Shown: positions 37,972-51,800 of the stretch, piece after piece
Numbering within the stretch: position 1 is the first letter of the stretch
How the letters are laid out: each line of letters begins with the position of its first letter
From: Prosopocoilus inquinatus
Taxonomy: Eukaryota; Arthropoda; Insecta; Coleoptera; Lucanidae
Assembly (NCBI GenBank): GCA_036172665.1
Contig: JAYKNF010000051.1
Coordinates: 1 to 64,000, forward strand
Direction of reading: 5' to 3'
DNA: 64,000 nt
Made by a program: the position numbers and the translations under genes
The notes under the pieces: generated by a model
Database searches by the model: none
Told to the model about the DNA's origin: nothing
The model's input: only the letters and a program-made list of their open reading frames with translations

Positions 37972-40060
37972 CGATTAGATACATCACAGGAACAACGCTA
38001 ATACGTGTTGTTTAGTTTAAAACTATTTCCAGCTTCTGCTGCGACCGAAAACGTCGTATCTCACATCAGAGTTACTGGAGTTAATCCAAACGTCAAATAA
38101 CATGATAGATAAGTAAGGATCGATTAGATATAGCACAGGAACAACGCTAATACGTGTTGTTTCGTTTAAAACTATTTCCAGCTCCTGCTGCGTCCAAAAA
38201 CTTTGTATCTCACATCAGAGTTACTGGAGTCCATCCAAACGTCAAATAACATGATAGATGAGTAAGGATCGATTAGATACATCACAGGAACAACGCTAAT
38301 ACGTGTTGTTTCGTTTAAAACTATTTCCAGCTTCTGCTGCGTCCGAAAACTTCGTATCTCACATCAGAGTTACTGGAGTCCATCGAAACGTCAAATAACA
38401 TGATAGATAAGTAAGTATCGATTAGATACAGCACAGGAACAACGCTAATACGTGTTGTTTCGTTTAAAACTATTTCCAGCTCCTGCTGCGTCCAAAAACA
38501 TTGTATCTCACATCAGACTTACTGGAGTCCATCCAAACGTCAAATAACATGATAGATAAGTAAGGATCGATTAGATACAGCACAGGAACAACGCTAATAC
38601 GTGTTGTTTCTTTTAAAACTATTTCCAGCTCCTGCTGCGTCAAAAAACTTTGTATCTCACATCAGACACACTGGAGTCCATCCAAACGTCAAATAACATG
38701 TTAGATAAGTAAGGATCGTTTAGATACATCACAGGAACAACGCTAATAGGTGGTGTATCGTTCAAAAGTATTTCCAGCTTCTGCTGCTTCCGAAATCTTT
38801 GTATCTCTCATCAGAGTTACTGGAGTCCACACAAACGTCAAATAACATGATAGATGAGTAAGGATCGATTAGATACATCACAGGAACAACGCTAATACGT
38901 GTTGTTTCGTTTAAAACTATTTCCAGCTTCTGCTGCGTCCGAAAACGTCGTATCTCACATCAGAGTTACTGGAGTTAATCCAAACGTCAAATAACATGAT
39001 AGATAAGTAAGGATCGATTAGATACAGCACAGGAACAACGCTAATACGTGTTGTTTCGTTTAAAACTATTTCCAGCTCCTGCTGCGTCCAAAAAATTTGT
39101 ATCTCACATCAGAGTTACTGGAGTCCATCCAAACGTCAAATAACATGATAGATGAGTAAGGATCGATTAGATACATCACAGGAACAACGCTAATACGTGT
39201 TGTTTCGTTTAAAACTATTTCCAGCTTCTGCTACGTCCGAAAACTTCGTATCTCACATCAGAGTTACTGGAGTCCATCGAAACGTCAAATAACATGATAG
39301 ATAAGTAAGTATCGATTAGATACAGCACAGGAACAACGCTAATACGTGTTGTTTCGTTTAACACTATTTCCAGCTCCTGCTGCATCCAAAAACTTTGTAT
39401 CTCACATCAGACTTACTGGAGTCCATCCAAACGTCAAATAACATGTTAGATAAGTAAGGATCGTTTAGATACATCACAGGAACAACGCTAATACGTGTTG
39501 TTTCGTTCAAAACTATTTCCAGCTTCCGCTGCGTCCGATAACTTTGTATCTCACATCAGAGTTACTGGAGTCTGTCCAAACGTCAAATAACATGATAGAT
39601 GAGTAAGGATCGATTAGATACATTACAGGAACAACGCTAATATGTGTTGTTTCGTTTAAAACTATTTCCAGCTCCTGCTGCGTCCCAAAACTTTGTATCT
39701 CACATCAGACACACTGGAGTCCATCCAAACGTCAAATAACATGTTAGATAAGTAAGGATCGTTTAGATACATCACAGGAACAACGCTAATACGTGTTGTT
39801 TCGTTTAAAACTATTTCCAGCTCCTGCTGCGTCCAAAAACTTTGTATCTCACATCAGACTTACTGGAGTGTATCCAAACGTTAAATAACATGATAGATAA
39901 GTAAGGATCGATTATATACAGCACAGGAACAACGCTAATACGTGGTGTTTCGTTTAAAACTATTTCCAGCTCCTGCTGCGTCCAAAAACTTTGTATCTCA
40001 CATCAGACTTACTGGAGTCCATCCAAACGTCAGATAACATGTTAGATAAGTAAGGATCGT

Positions 40061-43000
40061 TTAGATACATCACAGGAACAACGCTAATAGGTGGTGTTTC
40101 GTTCAAAACTACTTCCAGCTTCTGCTGCTTCCGAAATCTTTGTATTTCTCATCAGAGTTACTGGAGTCCATCCAAACGTCAAATAACATGATAGATTAGT
40201 AAGGATCGATTATATACATCACAGGAACAACGCTAATACGTGTTGTTTCGTTTAAAACTATTTCCAGCTTCTGCTGCGTCCGAAAACGTCGTATCTCACA
40301 TTAGAGTTACTTGAGTCCATCGAAACGTCAAATAACATAGTAGCTAAGTAAGGATCGATTAGATACATCACAGGAACAACGCTAATGCGTGTTGTTTCGT
40401 TTAAAACTATTTCCAGCTTCTGCTGCGTCCGAAAACGTCGTATCTCACATCAGAGCTACTGGAGTCCATCGAAACGCCAAATAACATGATAGATAAGTAA
40501 GGATCGATTAGATACAGCACAGGAACAACGCTAATACGTGTTGTTTCGTTTAAAACTATTTCCAGCTCCTGCTGCGTCCAAAAACTTTGTATCTCACATC
40601 AGAGTTACTGGAGTCCATCCAAACGTCAAATAACATGATAGATGAGTAAGGATCGATTAGATACATCACCGGAACAACGCTAATACGTGTTGTTTCGTTT
40701 AAAACTATTTCCAGCTTCTGCTGCGTCCGAAAACTTCGTATCTCACATCAGAGTTACTGGAGTCCATCGAAACGTCAAATAACATGATAGATAAGTAAGT
40801 ATCGATTAGATACAGCACAGGAACAACGCTAATACGTGTTGTTTCGTTTAAAACTATTTCCAGCTCCTGCTGCGTCCAAAAACTTTGTATCTCACATCAG
40901 ACTTACTGGAGTGTATCCAAACGTTAAATAACATGTTAGATAAGTAAGGATCGTTTAGATACATCACAGGAACAACGCTAATAGGTGTTGTTTCGTTCAA
41001 AACTATTTCCAGCTTCTGCTGCGTCCGAAATCTTTGTATCTCTCATCCTAGTTACTGGAGTCCATCCAAACGTCAAATAACATGATAGATGAGTAAGGAT
41101 CGATTAGATACATCACAGGAACAACGCTAATACGTGTTGTTTCGTTTAATACTATTTCCAGCTTCTGCTGCGTCCGGAAACGTCGTATCTCACATCAGAG
41201 TTACTGGAGTCCATCGAAACGTCAAATAACATGATAGATGAGTAAGGATCGATTAGATACATCACAGGAACAACGCTAATGCCTGTTGCTTCGTTTAAAA
41301 CTATTTCCAGCTTCTGCTGCGTCCGAGAACTTCGTATCTCACGTCAGGGTTACTGGAGTCCATCCAAACGTCAAATAACATGATAGATAAGTAAGGATCG
41401 ATTAGATACAGCACAGGAACAACGCTAATACGTGTTGTTTCGTTTAAAACTATTTCCAGCTCCTGCTGCGTCCCAAAACTTTGTATCTCACATCAGACAC
41501 ACTGGAGTCCATCCAAACGTCAAATAACATGTTAGATAAGTAAGGATCGTTTAGATACATCACAGGAACAACGCTAATAGGTGGTGTATCGTTCAAAAGT
41601 ATTTCCAGCTTCTGCTGCGTCCGAAATCTTTGTATCTCTCATCAGAGTTACTGGAGTCCACTCAAACGTCAAATAACATGATAGATGAGTAAGGATCGAT
41701 TAGATACATCACAGGAACAACGCTAATACGTGTTGTTTCGTTTAAAACTATTTCCAGCTTCTGCTGCGTCCGAAAACGTCGTATCTCACATCAGAGTTAC
41801 TGGAGTTAATCCAAACGTCAAATAACATGATAGATAAGTAAGGATCGATTAGATACAGCACAGGAACAACGCTAATACGTGTTGTTTCGTTTAAAACTAT
41901 TTCCAGCTCCTGCTGCGTCCAAAAACTTTGTATCTCACATCAGAGTTACTGGAGTCCATCGAAACGTCAAATAACATGATAGATAAGTAAGTATCGATTA
42001 GATACAGCACAGGAACAACGCTAATACGTGTTGTTTCGTTTAACACTATTTCCAGCTCCTGCTGCGTCCAAAAACTTTGTATCTCACATCAGACTTACTG
42101 GAGTCCATCCAAACGTCAAATAACATGTTAGATAAGTAAGGATCGTTTAGATACATCACAGGAACAACGCTAATACGTGTTGTTTCGTTCAAAACTATTT
42201 CCAGCTTCTGCTGCGTCCGATAACTTTGTATCTCACATCAGAGTTACTGGAGTCTGTCCAAACATCAAATAACATGATAGATGAGTAAGGATCGATTAGA
42301 TACATTACAGGAACAACGCTAATATGTGTTGTTTCGTTTAAAACTATTTCCAGATCCTGCTGCGTCCCAAAACTTTGTATCTCACATCAGACACACTGGA
42401 GTCCATCCAAACGTCAAATAACATGTTAGATAAGTAAGGATCGTTTAGATACATCACAGGAACAACGCTAATACGTGTTGTTCCGTTTAAAACTATTTCC
42501 AGCTCCTGCTGCGTCCAAAAACTTTGTATCTCACATCAGACTTACTGGAGTGTATCCAAACGTTAAATAACATGATAGATAAGTAAGGATCGATTAGATA
42601 CAGCACAGGAACAACGCTAATACGTGGTGTTTCGTTTAAAACTATTTCCAGCTCCTGCTGCGTCCAAAAACTTTGTATCTCACATCAGACTTACTGGAGT
42701 CCATCCAAACGTCAAATAACATGTTAGATAAGTAAGGATCGTTTAGATACATCACAGGAACAACGCTAATAGGTGGTGTTTCGTTCAAAACTATTTCCAG
42801 CTTCTGCTGCTTCCGAAATCTTTGTATTTCTCATCAGAGTTACTGGAGTCCATCCAAACGTCAAATAACATGATAGATGAGTAAGGATCGATTATATACA
42901 TCACAGGAACAACGCTAATACGTGTTGTCTCGTTTAAAACTATTTCCAGCTTCTGCTGCGTCCGAAAACGTCGTATCTCACATTAGAGTTACTGGAGTCC

Positions 43001-46000
43001 ATCGAAACGTCAAATAACATAGTAGCTAAGTAAGGATCGATTAGATACATCACAGGAACAACGCTAATGCGTGTTGTTTCGTTTAAAACTATTTCCAGCT
43101 TCTGCTGCGTCCGAAAACGTCGTATCTCACATCAGAGCTACTGGAGTCCATCGAAACGCCAAATAACATGATAGATAAGTAAGGATCGATTAGATACAGC
43201 ACAGGAACAACGCTAATACGTGTTGTTTCGTTTAAAACTATTTCCAGCTTCGGCTGCGTCCGAGAACTTCGTATCTCAAGTCAGGGTTACTGGGGTCCAT
43301 CCAAACGTCAAATAACATGATAGATAAGTAAGGATCGATTAGATACATCACAGGAACAACGCTAATGCATGTTGTTTCGTTTAAAACTATTTCTAGCTTC
43401 AGCTGCGTCCGAGAACTTCGTATCTCACATCTAAGTTACTGGAGTCCATCGTAACGCCAAATAACATGATAGATGAGTAAGGATCCATTAGATACATCAC
43501 AGGAACAACGCTAATGCGTGTTGTTTCGTTTAAAACTATTTCCAGCTTCTGCTGCGTCCGAGAACTTCGTATCTCACATCTAAGTTACTGGAGTCCATCG
43601 AAACGTCAAATAACATGATAGATAAGTAAGGATCGATTAGATACAGCACAGGAACAACGCTAATACGTGTTGTTTCGTTTAAAACTATTTCCAGCTCCTG
43701 CTGCGTCCCAAAACATTGTACCTCACATCAGACTTACTGGAGTCCATCCAAACGTCAAATAACATGATAGATAAGTAAGGATCGATTAGATACATCACAG
43801 GAACAACGCTAATGCGTGTTGTTTCGTTTAAAACTATTTCTAGCTTCAGCTGCGTCCGAGAACTTCGTATCTCACATCTAAGTTACTGGAGTCCATCGAA
43901 ACGTCAAATAACATGATAGATAAGTAAGGATCGATTAGATACAGCACAGGAACAACGCTAATACGTGTTGTTTCGTTTAAAACTATTTCCAGCTCCTGCT
44001 GCGTCCCAAAACATTGTACCTCACATCAGACTTACTGGAGTCCATCCAAACGTCAAATAACATGTTAGATAAGTAAGGATCGTTTAGATACATCACAGGA
44101 ACAACGCTAATACGTGTTGTTTCGTTCAAAACTATTTCCAGCTTCTGCTGCGTCCGAAATCTTTGTGTCTCTCATCAGAGTTACTGGAGTCCATCCAAAC
44201 GTCAAATAACATGATAGATGAGTAAGGAAGATTAGATACATCACAGGAACAACGCTAATACGTGTTGTTTCGTTTAAAACTATTTCCAGCTTCTGCTGCG
44301 TCCGAAAACGTCGTATCTCACATCAGAGTTACTGGAGTCCATCGAAACGTCAAATAGCATGATAGATAAGTATGGATCGATTAGATACAGCACAGGAACA
44401 ACGCTAATACGTGTTGTTTCGTTCAAAACTATTTCCAGCTTCTGCTGCGTCCGATAACTATGTATCTCACATCAGGGTTACTGGAGTCCGTCCAAACTTC
44501 AAATAACATGATAGATGAGTAAGGATCGATTAGATACATCACAGGAACAACGCTAATACGTGTTGTTTCGTTTAAAACTATTTCCAGCTTCTGCTGCGTC
44601 CGAAAACGTCGTATATCACATCAGAGTTACTGGAGTCCATCGAAACGTCAAATAACATGATAGATGAGTAAGGATCGATTAGATATATCACAGGAACAAC
44701 GCTAATACGTCTTGCTTTGTTTAAAACTATTTCCAGCTTCTGCTGCGTCCGAAAATGTCGTATCTCACATCAAAGTTACTGGAGTCCATCGAAACGTCAA
44801 ATAACATGATAGATAAGCAAGGATCGATTAGATACAGCACAGGAACAACGCTAATGCGTGTTGTTTCGTTTAAAACTATTTCTAGCTTCAGCTGCGTCCG
44901 AGAACTTCGTATCTCACATCTAAGTTACTGGAGTCCATCGTAACGCCAAATAACATGTTAGATAAGTAAGGATCGTTTAGATACATCACAGGAACAACGC
45001 TAATACGTGTTGTTTCGTTCAAAATTATTTCCAGCTTCTACCGCGTCCGAGAACTTTGTATCTCTCATCAGAGTTACTGGAGTCCGTCCAAACGTCAAAT
45101 AACATGATAGATGAGTAAGGATCGATTAGATACATCACAGGAACAACGCTAATATGTGTTGCTTCGTTTCAAACTATTTCCAGCTGCTGCTGCGTCCGAA
45201 AATTTCGTATCTCACATTAGAGTTACTGGAGTCCATCGAAACGTCAAATAACATAGCAGCTAAGTAAGGATCGATTAGATACATCACAGGAACAACGTTA
45301 ATACGTGTTGTTTCGTTCAAAACTATTTCCAGTTTCTGCTGCGTCCAAAAACTTTGTATCTCACATCAGAGTTACTGGAGTCCATCCAAACGTCAAATAA
45401 CATGATAGATGAGTAAGGATCGATTAGATACATCACAGGAACAACGCTAATACGTGTTGTTTCGTTTAAAACTATTTCCAGCTTCTGCTGCGTCCGAAAA
45501 CTTCGTATCTCACATCAGAGCTACTGGAGTCCATCGAAACGCCAAATAGCATGATAGATGAGTAAGGATCGATTAGATACATCACAGGAACAACGCTAAT
45601 ACGTGTTGTTTCATTTAAAACTATTTCCAGCTTCAGCTGCGTCCGAGAACTTCGTATCTCACATCAAAGTTACTGGAGTCCATCGAAACGCCAAATAACA
45701 TGATAGATGAGTAAGGATCGATTAGATACATCACAGGAACAACGCTAATGCGTGTTGTTTCGTTTGAAACTATTTCCAGCTTCTGCTGCGTCCGAAAACG
45801 TCGTATCTCACATCAGAGCTACTGGAGTTCATCGAAACGCCAAATAACATGATATATGAGTAAGGATCGATTAGATACAGCACAGGAACAACGCTAATAC
45901 GTGTTGTTTCGTTTAAAACTATTTCCAGCTCCTGCTGCGTCCAAAAACTTTGTATCTCACATCAGACTTACTGGAGTCCATCCAAACGTCAAATAACATG

Positions 46001-48433
46001 TTAGATAAGTAAGGATCGTTTAGATACATCACAGGAACAACGCTAATACCTGTTGCTTCGTTCAAAACTATTTCCAGTTTCTACTGCGTCCGAGAACTTT
46101 GTATCTCTCATCAGAGTTACTGGAGTCCGTCCGAACGTCAAATAACATGATAGATGAGTAAGGATCGATTAGATACAGCACAGGAACAACGCTAATACGT
46201 GTTGTTTCGTTTAAAATTATTTCCAGCTTCTGCTGCGTCCAAAAACTTTGTATCTCACATCAGAGTTACTGGAGTCCATCCAAACGTCAAATAACATGAT
46301 AGATGAGTAAGGATCGATTAGATACAGCACATGAACAACGCTAATACGTGTTGTTTCGTTCAAAACTATTTCCAGCTTCTGCTGCGTCCGATAACTTTGT
46401 ATCTCACATCAGAGTTACTGGAGTCCGTCCAAACGTCAAATAACATGATAGATGAGTAAGAATCGATTAGATACATCACAGGAACAACGCTAATACGTGT
46501 TGTTTCGTTTAAAACTATTTCCAGCTTCTGCTGCGTCCAAAAACTTTGTATCTCACATCAGAGTTACTGGAGTCCATCGAAATGCCAAATAACATGATAG
46601 ATAAGTAAGGATCGATTAGATACTACACAGGAACAACGCTAATGCGTGTTGTTTCGTTTAAAACTATTTCCAGCTTCTGCTGCGTCCGAAAACTTCGTAT
46701 CTCACATCAGAGTTACTGGAGTCCATCGAAATGTCAAATAACATGATAGATAAGTAAGGATCGATTAGATACTACACAGGAACAACGCTAATACGTGTTG
46801 TTTCCTTCAAAACTATTTCCAGCTTCTGCTGCGTCCGATAACTATGTATCTCACATCAGGGTTACTGGAGTCCGTCCAAACTTCAAATAACATGATAGAT
46901 GAGTAAGGATCGATTAGATACATCACAGGAACAACGCTAATACGTGTTGTTTCGTTTAAAACTATTTCCAGCTTCTGCTGCGTCCGAAAACGTCGTATAT
47001 CACATCAGAGTTACTGGAGTCCATCGAAACGTCAAATAACATGATAGATGAGTAAGGATCGATTAGATATATCACAGGAACAACGCTAATACGTCTTGCT
47101 TTGTTTAAAACTATTTCCAGCTTCTGCTGCGTCCGAAAATGTCGTATCTCACATCAAAGTTACTGGAGTCCATCGAAACGTCAAATAACATGATAGATAA
47201 GCAAGGATCGATTAGATACAGCACAGGAACAACGCTAATGCGTGTTGTTTCGTTTAAAACTATTTCTAGCTTCAGCTGCGTCCGAGAACTTCGTATCTCA
47301 CATCTAAGTTACTGGAGTCCATCGTAACGCCAAATAACATGTTAGATAAGTAAGGATCGTTTAGATACATCACAGGAACAACGCTAATACGTGTTGTTTC
47401 GTTCAAAATTATTTCCAGCTTCTACCGCGTCCGAGAACTTTGTATCTCTCATCAGAGTTACTGGAGTCCGTCCAAACGTCAAATAACATGATAGATGAGT
47501 AAGGATCGATTAGATACATCACAGGAACAACGCTAATATGTGTTGCTTCGTTTCAAACTATTTCCAGCTGCTGCTGCGTCCGAAAATTTCGTATCTCACA
47601 TTAGAGTTACTGGAGTCCATCGAAACGTCAAATAACATAGCAGCTAAGTAAGGATCGATTAGATACATCATAGGAACAACGTTAATACGTGTTGTTTCGT
47701 TCAAAACTATTTCCAGTTTCTGCTGCGTCCAAAAACTTTGTATCTCACATCAGAGTTACTGGAGTCCATCCAAACGTCAAATAACATGATAGATGAGTAA
47801 GGATCGATTAGATACATCACAGGAACAACGCTAATACGTGTTGTTTCGTTTAAAACTATTTCCAGCTTCTGCTGCGTCCGAAAACTTCGTATCTCACATC
47901 AGAGCTACTGGAGTCCATCGAAACGCCAAATAGCATGATAGATGAGTAAGGATCGATTAGATACATCACAGGAACAACGCTAATACGTGTTGTTTCATTT
48001 AAAACTATTTCCAGCTTCAGCTGCGTCCGAGAACTTCGTATCTCACATCAAAGTTACTGGAGTCCATCGAAACGCCAAATAACATGATAGATGAGTAAGG
48101 ATCGATTAGATACATCACAGGAACAACGCTAATGCGTGTTGTTTCGTTTGAAACTATTTCCAGCTTCTGCTGCGTCCGAAAACGTCGTATCTCACATCAG
48201 AGCTACTGGAGTTCATCGAAACGCCAAATAACATGATATATGAGTAAGGATCGATTAGATACAGCACAGGAACAACGCTAATACGTGTTGTTTCGTTTAA
48301 AACTATTTCCAGCTCCTGCTGCGTCCAAAAACTTTGTATCTCACATCAGACTTACTGGAGTCCATCCAAACGTCAAATAACATGTTAGATAAGTAAGGAT
48401 CGTTTAGATACATCACAGGAACAACGCTAATAC
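40061..48433 (+). repeat. 8.4-kb segmental duplication, copy 1
   Basis: 8,373 bases that match 48851-57223 at a constant spacing of 8,790 bp (59 monomers minus 1). Anchors that agree include CACCGG (40667/49457), GAGTTAATCC (41805/50595), GTAAGGAAGATTAG (44221/53011), TACTACACAG (46621/55411) and the AAGCAAGG monomers. I spotted three substitutions: T/G at 42325/51115, C/T at 45531/54321 and C/T at 45802/54592. The left limit is set by GATCGTTTAG versus GATCGATTAG. The right limit is AATACGTG versus AATACCTG. Near-identity implies a recent event, or an assembly duplication. Confidence 0.92.
44426..48433 (+). repeat. 2,384-bp 16-monomer repeat (44426-46049 and 46810-48433)
   Basis: Nested inside the larger duplication, 44426-46049 recurs at 46810-48433, exactly 16 monomers later. 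Marks are CGATAACTATG, TACGTCTTGCTTTG, GAAAATGTCG, AAGCAAGG, TTCTACCGCG and CATAGCAGC. The two pieces are separated by about five monomers (46050-46809) of other types that include both TACTACACAG variants. Confidence 0.87.
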
Positions 48434-48850
48434 GTGTTGTTTCGTTCAAAATTATTTCCAGCTTCTACCGCGTCCGAGAACTTTGTATCTCTCATCAGAG
48501 TTACTGGAGTCCGTCCAAACGTCAAATAACATGATAGATGAGTAAGGATCGATTAGATACATCACAGGAACAACGCTAATATGTGTTGCTTCGTTTCAAA
48601 CTATTTCCAGCTGCTGCTGCGTCCGAAAATTTCGTATCTCACATTAGAGTTACTGGAGTCCATCGAAACGTCAAATAACATAGCAGCTAAGTAAGGATCG
48701 ATTAGATACATCATAGGAACAACGTTAATACGTGTTGTTTCGTTCAAAACTATTTCCAGTTTCTGCTGCGTCCAAAAACTTTGTATCTCACATCAGAGTT
48801 ACTGGAGTCCATCGAAACGTCAAATAACATGATAGATAAGCAAGGATCGA

Positions 48851-51800
48851 TTAGATACATCACAGGAACAACGCTAATAGGTGGTGTTTCGTTCAAAACT
48901 ACTTCCAGCTTCTGCTGCTTCCGAAATCTTTGTATTTCTCATCAGAGTTACTGGAGTCCATCCAAACGTCAAATAACATGATAGATTAGTAAGGATCGAT
49001 TATATACATCACAGGAACAACGCTAATACGTGTTGTTTCGTTTAAAACTATTTCCAGCTTCTGCTGCGTCCGAAAACGTCGTATCTCACATTAGAGTTAC
49101 TTGAGTCCATCGAAACGTCAAATAACATAGTAGCTAAGTAAGGATCGATTAGATACATCACAGGAACAACGCTAATGCGTGTTGTTTCGTTTAAAACTAT
49201 TTCCAGCTTCTGCTGCGTCCGAAAACGTCGTATCTCACATCAGAGCTACTGGAGTCCATCGAAACGCCAAATAACATGATAGATAAGTAAGGATCGATTA
49301 GATACAGCACAGGAACAACGCTAATACGTGTTGTTTCGTTTAAAACTATTTCCAGCTCCTGCTGCGTCCAAAAACTTTGTATCTCACATCAGAGTTACTG
49401 GAGTCCATCCAAACGTCAAATAACATGATAGATGAGTAAGGATCGATTAGATACATCACCGGAACAACGCTAATACGTGTTGTTTCGTTTAAAACTATTT
49501 CCAGCTTCTGCTGCGTCCGAAAACTTCGTATCTCACATCAGAGTTACTGGAGTCCATCGAAACGTCAAATAACATGATAGATAAGTAAGTATCGATTAGA
49601 TACAGCACAGGAACAACGCTAATACGTGTTGTTTCGTTTAAAACTATTTCCAGCTCCTGCTGCGTCCAAAAACTTTGTATCTCACATCAGACTTACTGGA
49701 GTGTATCCAAACGTTAAATAACATGTTAGATAAGTAAGGATCGTTTAGATACATCACAGGAACAACGCTAATAGGTGTTGTTTCGTTCAAAACTATTTCC
49801 AGCTTCTGCTGCGTCCGAAATCTTTGTATCTCTCATCCTAGTTACTGGAGTCCATCCAAACGTCAAATAACATGATAGATGAGTAAGGATCGATTAGATA
49901 CATCACAGGAACAACGCTAATACGTGTTGTTTCGTTTAATACTATTTCCAGCTTCTGCTGCGTCCGGAAACGTCGTATCTCACATCAGAGTTACTGGAGT
50001 CCATCGAAACGTCAAATAACATGATAGATGAGTAAGGATCGATTAGATACATCACAGGAACAACGCTAATGCCTGTTGCTTCGTTTAAAACTATTTCCAG
50101 CTTCTGCTGCGTCCGAGAACTTCGTATCTCACGTCAGGGTTACTGGAGTCCATCCAAACGTCAAATAACATGATAGATAAGTAAGGATCGATTAGATACA
50201 GCACAGGAACAACGCTAATACGTGTTGTTTCGTTTAAAACTATTTCCAGCTCCTGCTGCGTCCCAAAACTTTGTATCTCACATCAGACACACTGGAGTCC
50301 ATCCAAACGTCAAATAACATGTTAGATAAGTAAGGATCGTTTAGATACATCACAGGAACAACGCTAATAGGTGGTGTATCGTTCAAAAGTATTTCCAGCT
50401 TCTGCTGCGTCCGAAATCTTTGTATCTCTCATCAGAGTTACTGGAGTCCACTCAAACGTCAAATAACATGATAGATGAGTAAGGATCGATTAGATACATC
50501 ACAGGAACAACGCTAATACGTGTTGTTTCGTTTAAAACTATTTCCAGCTTCTGCTGCGTCCGAAAACGTCGTATCTCACATCAGAGTTACTGGAGTTAAT
50601 CCAAACGTCAAATAACATGATAGATAAGTAAGGATCGATTAGATACAGCACAGGAACAACGCTAATACGTGTTGTTTCGTTTAAAACTATTTCCAGCTCC
50701 TGCTGCGTCCAAAAACTTTGTATCTCACATCAGAGTTACTGGAGTCCATCGAAACGTCAAATAACATGATAGATAAGTAAGTATCGATTAGATACAGCAC
50801 AGGAACAACGCTAATACGTGTTGTTTCGTTTAACACTATTTCCAGCTCCTGCTGCGTCCAAAAACTTTGTATCTCACATCAGACTTACTGGAGTCCATCC
50901 AAACGTCAAATAACATGTTAGATAAGTAAGGATCGTTTAGATACATCACAGGAACAACGCTAATACGTGTTGTTTCGTTCAAAACTATTTCCAGCTTCTG
51001 CTGCGTCCGATAACTTTGTATCTCACATCAGAGTTACTGGAGTCTGTCCAAACATCAAATAACATGATAGATGAGTAAGGATCGATTAGATACATTACAG
51101 GAACAACGCTAATAGGTGTTGTTTCGTTTAAAACTATTTCCAGATCCTGCTGCGTCCCAAAACTTTGTATCTCACATCAGACACACTGGAGTCCATCCAA
51201 ACGTCAAATAACATGTTAGATAAGTAAGGATCGTTTAGATACATCACAGGAACAACGCTAATACGTGTTGTTCCGTTTAAAACTATTTCCAGCTCCTGCT
51301 GCGTCCAAAAACTTTGTATCTCACATCAGACTTACTGGAGTGTATCCAAACGTTAAATAACATGATAGATAAGTAAGGATCGATTAGATACAGCACAGGA
51401 ACAACGCTAATACGTGGTGTTTCGTTTAAAACTATTTCCAGCTCCTGCTGCGTCCAAAAACTTTGTATCTCACATCAGACTTACTGGAGTCCATCCAAAC
51501 GTCAAATAACATGTTAGATAAGTAAGGATCGTTTAGATACATCACAGGAACAACGCTAATAGGTGGTGTTTCGTTCAAAACTATTTCCAGCTTCTGCTGC
51601 TTCCGAAATCTTTGTATTTCTCATCAGAGTTACTGGAGTCCATCCAAACGTCAAATAACATGATAGATGAGTAAGGATCGATTATATACATCACAGGAAC
51701 AACGCTAATACGTGTTGTCTCGTTTAAAACTATTTCCAGCTTCTGCTGCGTCCGAAAACGTCGTATCTCACATTAGAGTTACTGGAGTCCATCGAAACGT

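Noticed and set aside
44755..44943. 62-codon open frame, repeated identically at 47139-47327, 53545-53733, 55929-56117 and 61293-61481
   Set aside because: It runs straight through satellite monomers. It is open only because one monomer has AAGCAAGG in place of AAGTAAGG, which removes a TAA. The five copies reflect block duplication. The 149-bp period shifts frame every monomer, so there is no protein-level repeat, and no start context or domain is seen.
48781..48981. 66-codon open frame; similar ones at 6209-6400 and 6656-6856
   Set aside because: Same cause: loss of the usual stop in a monomer with AAGCAAGG or GAGCAAGG. No feature apart from satellite sequence.
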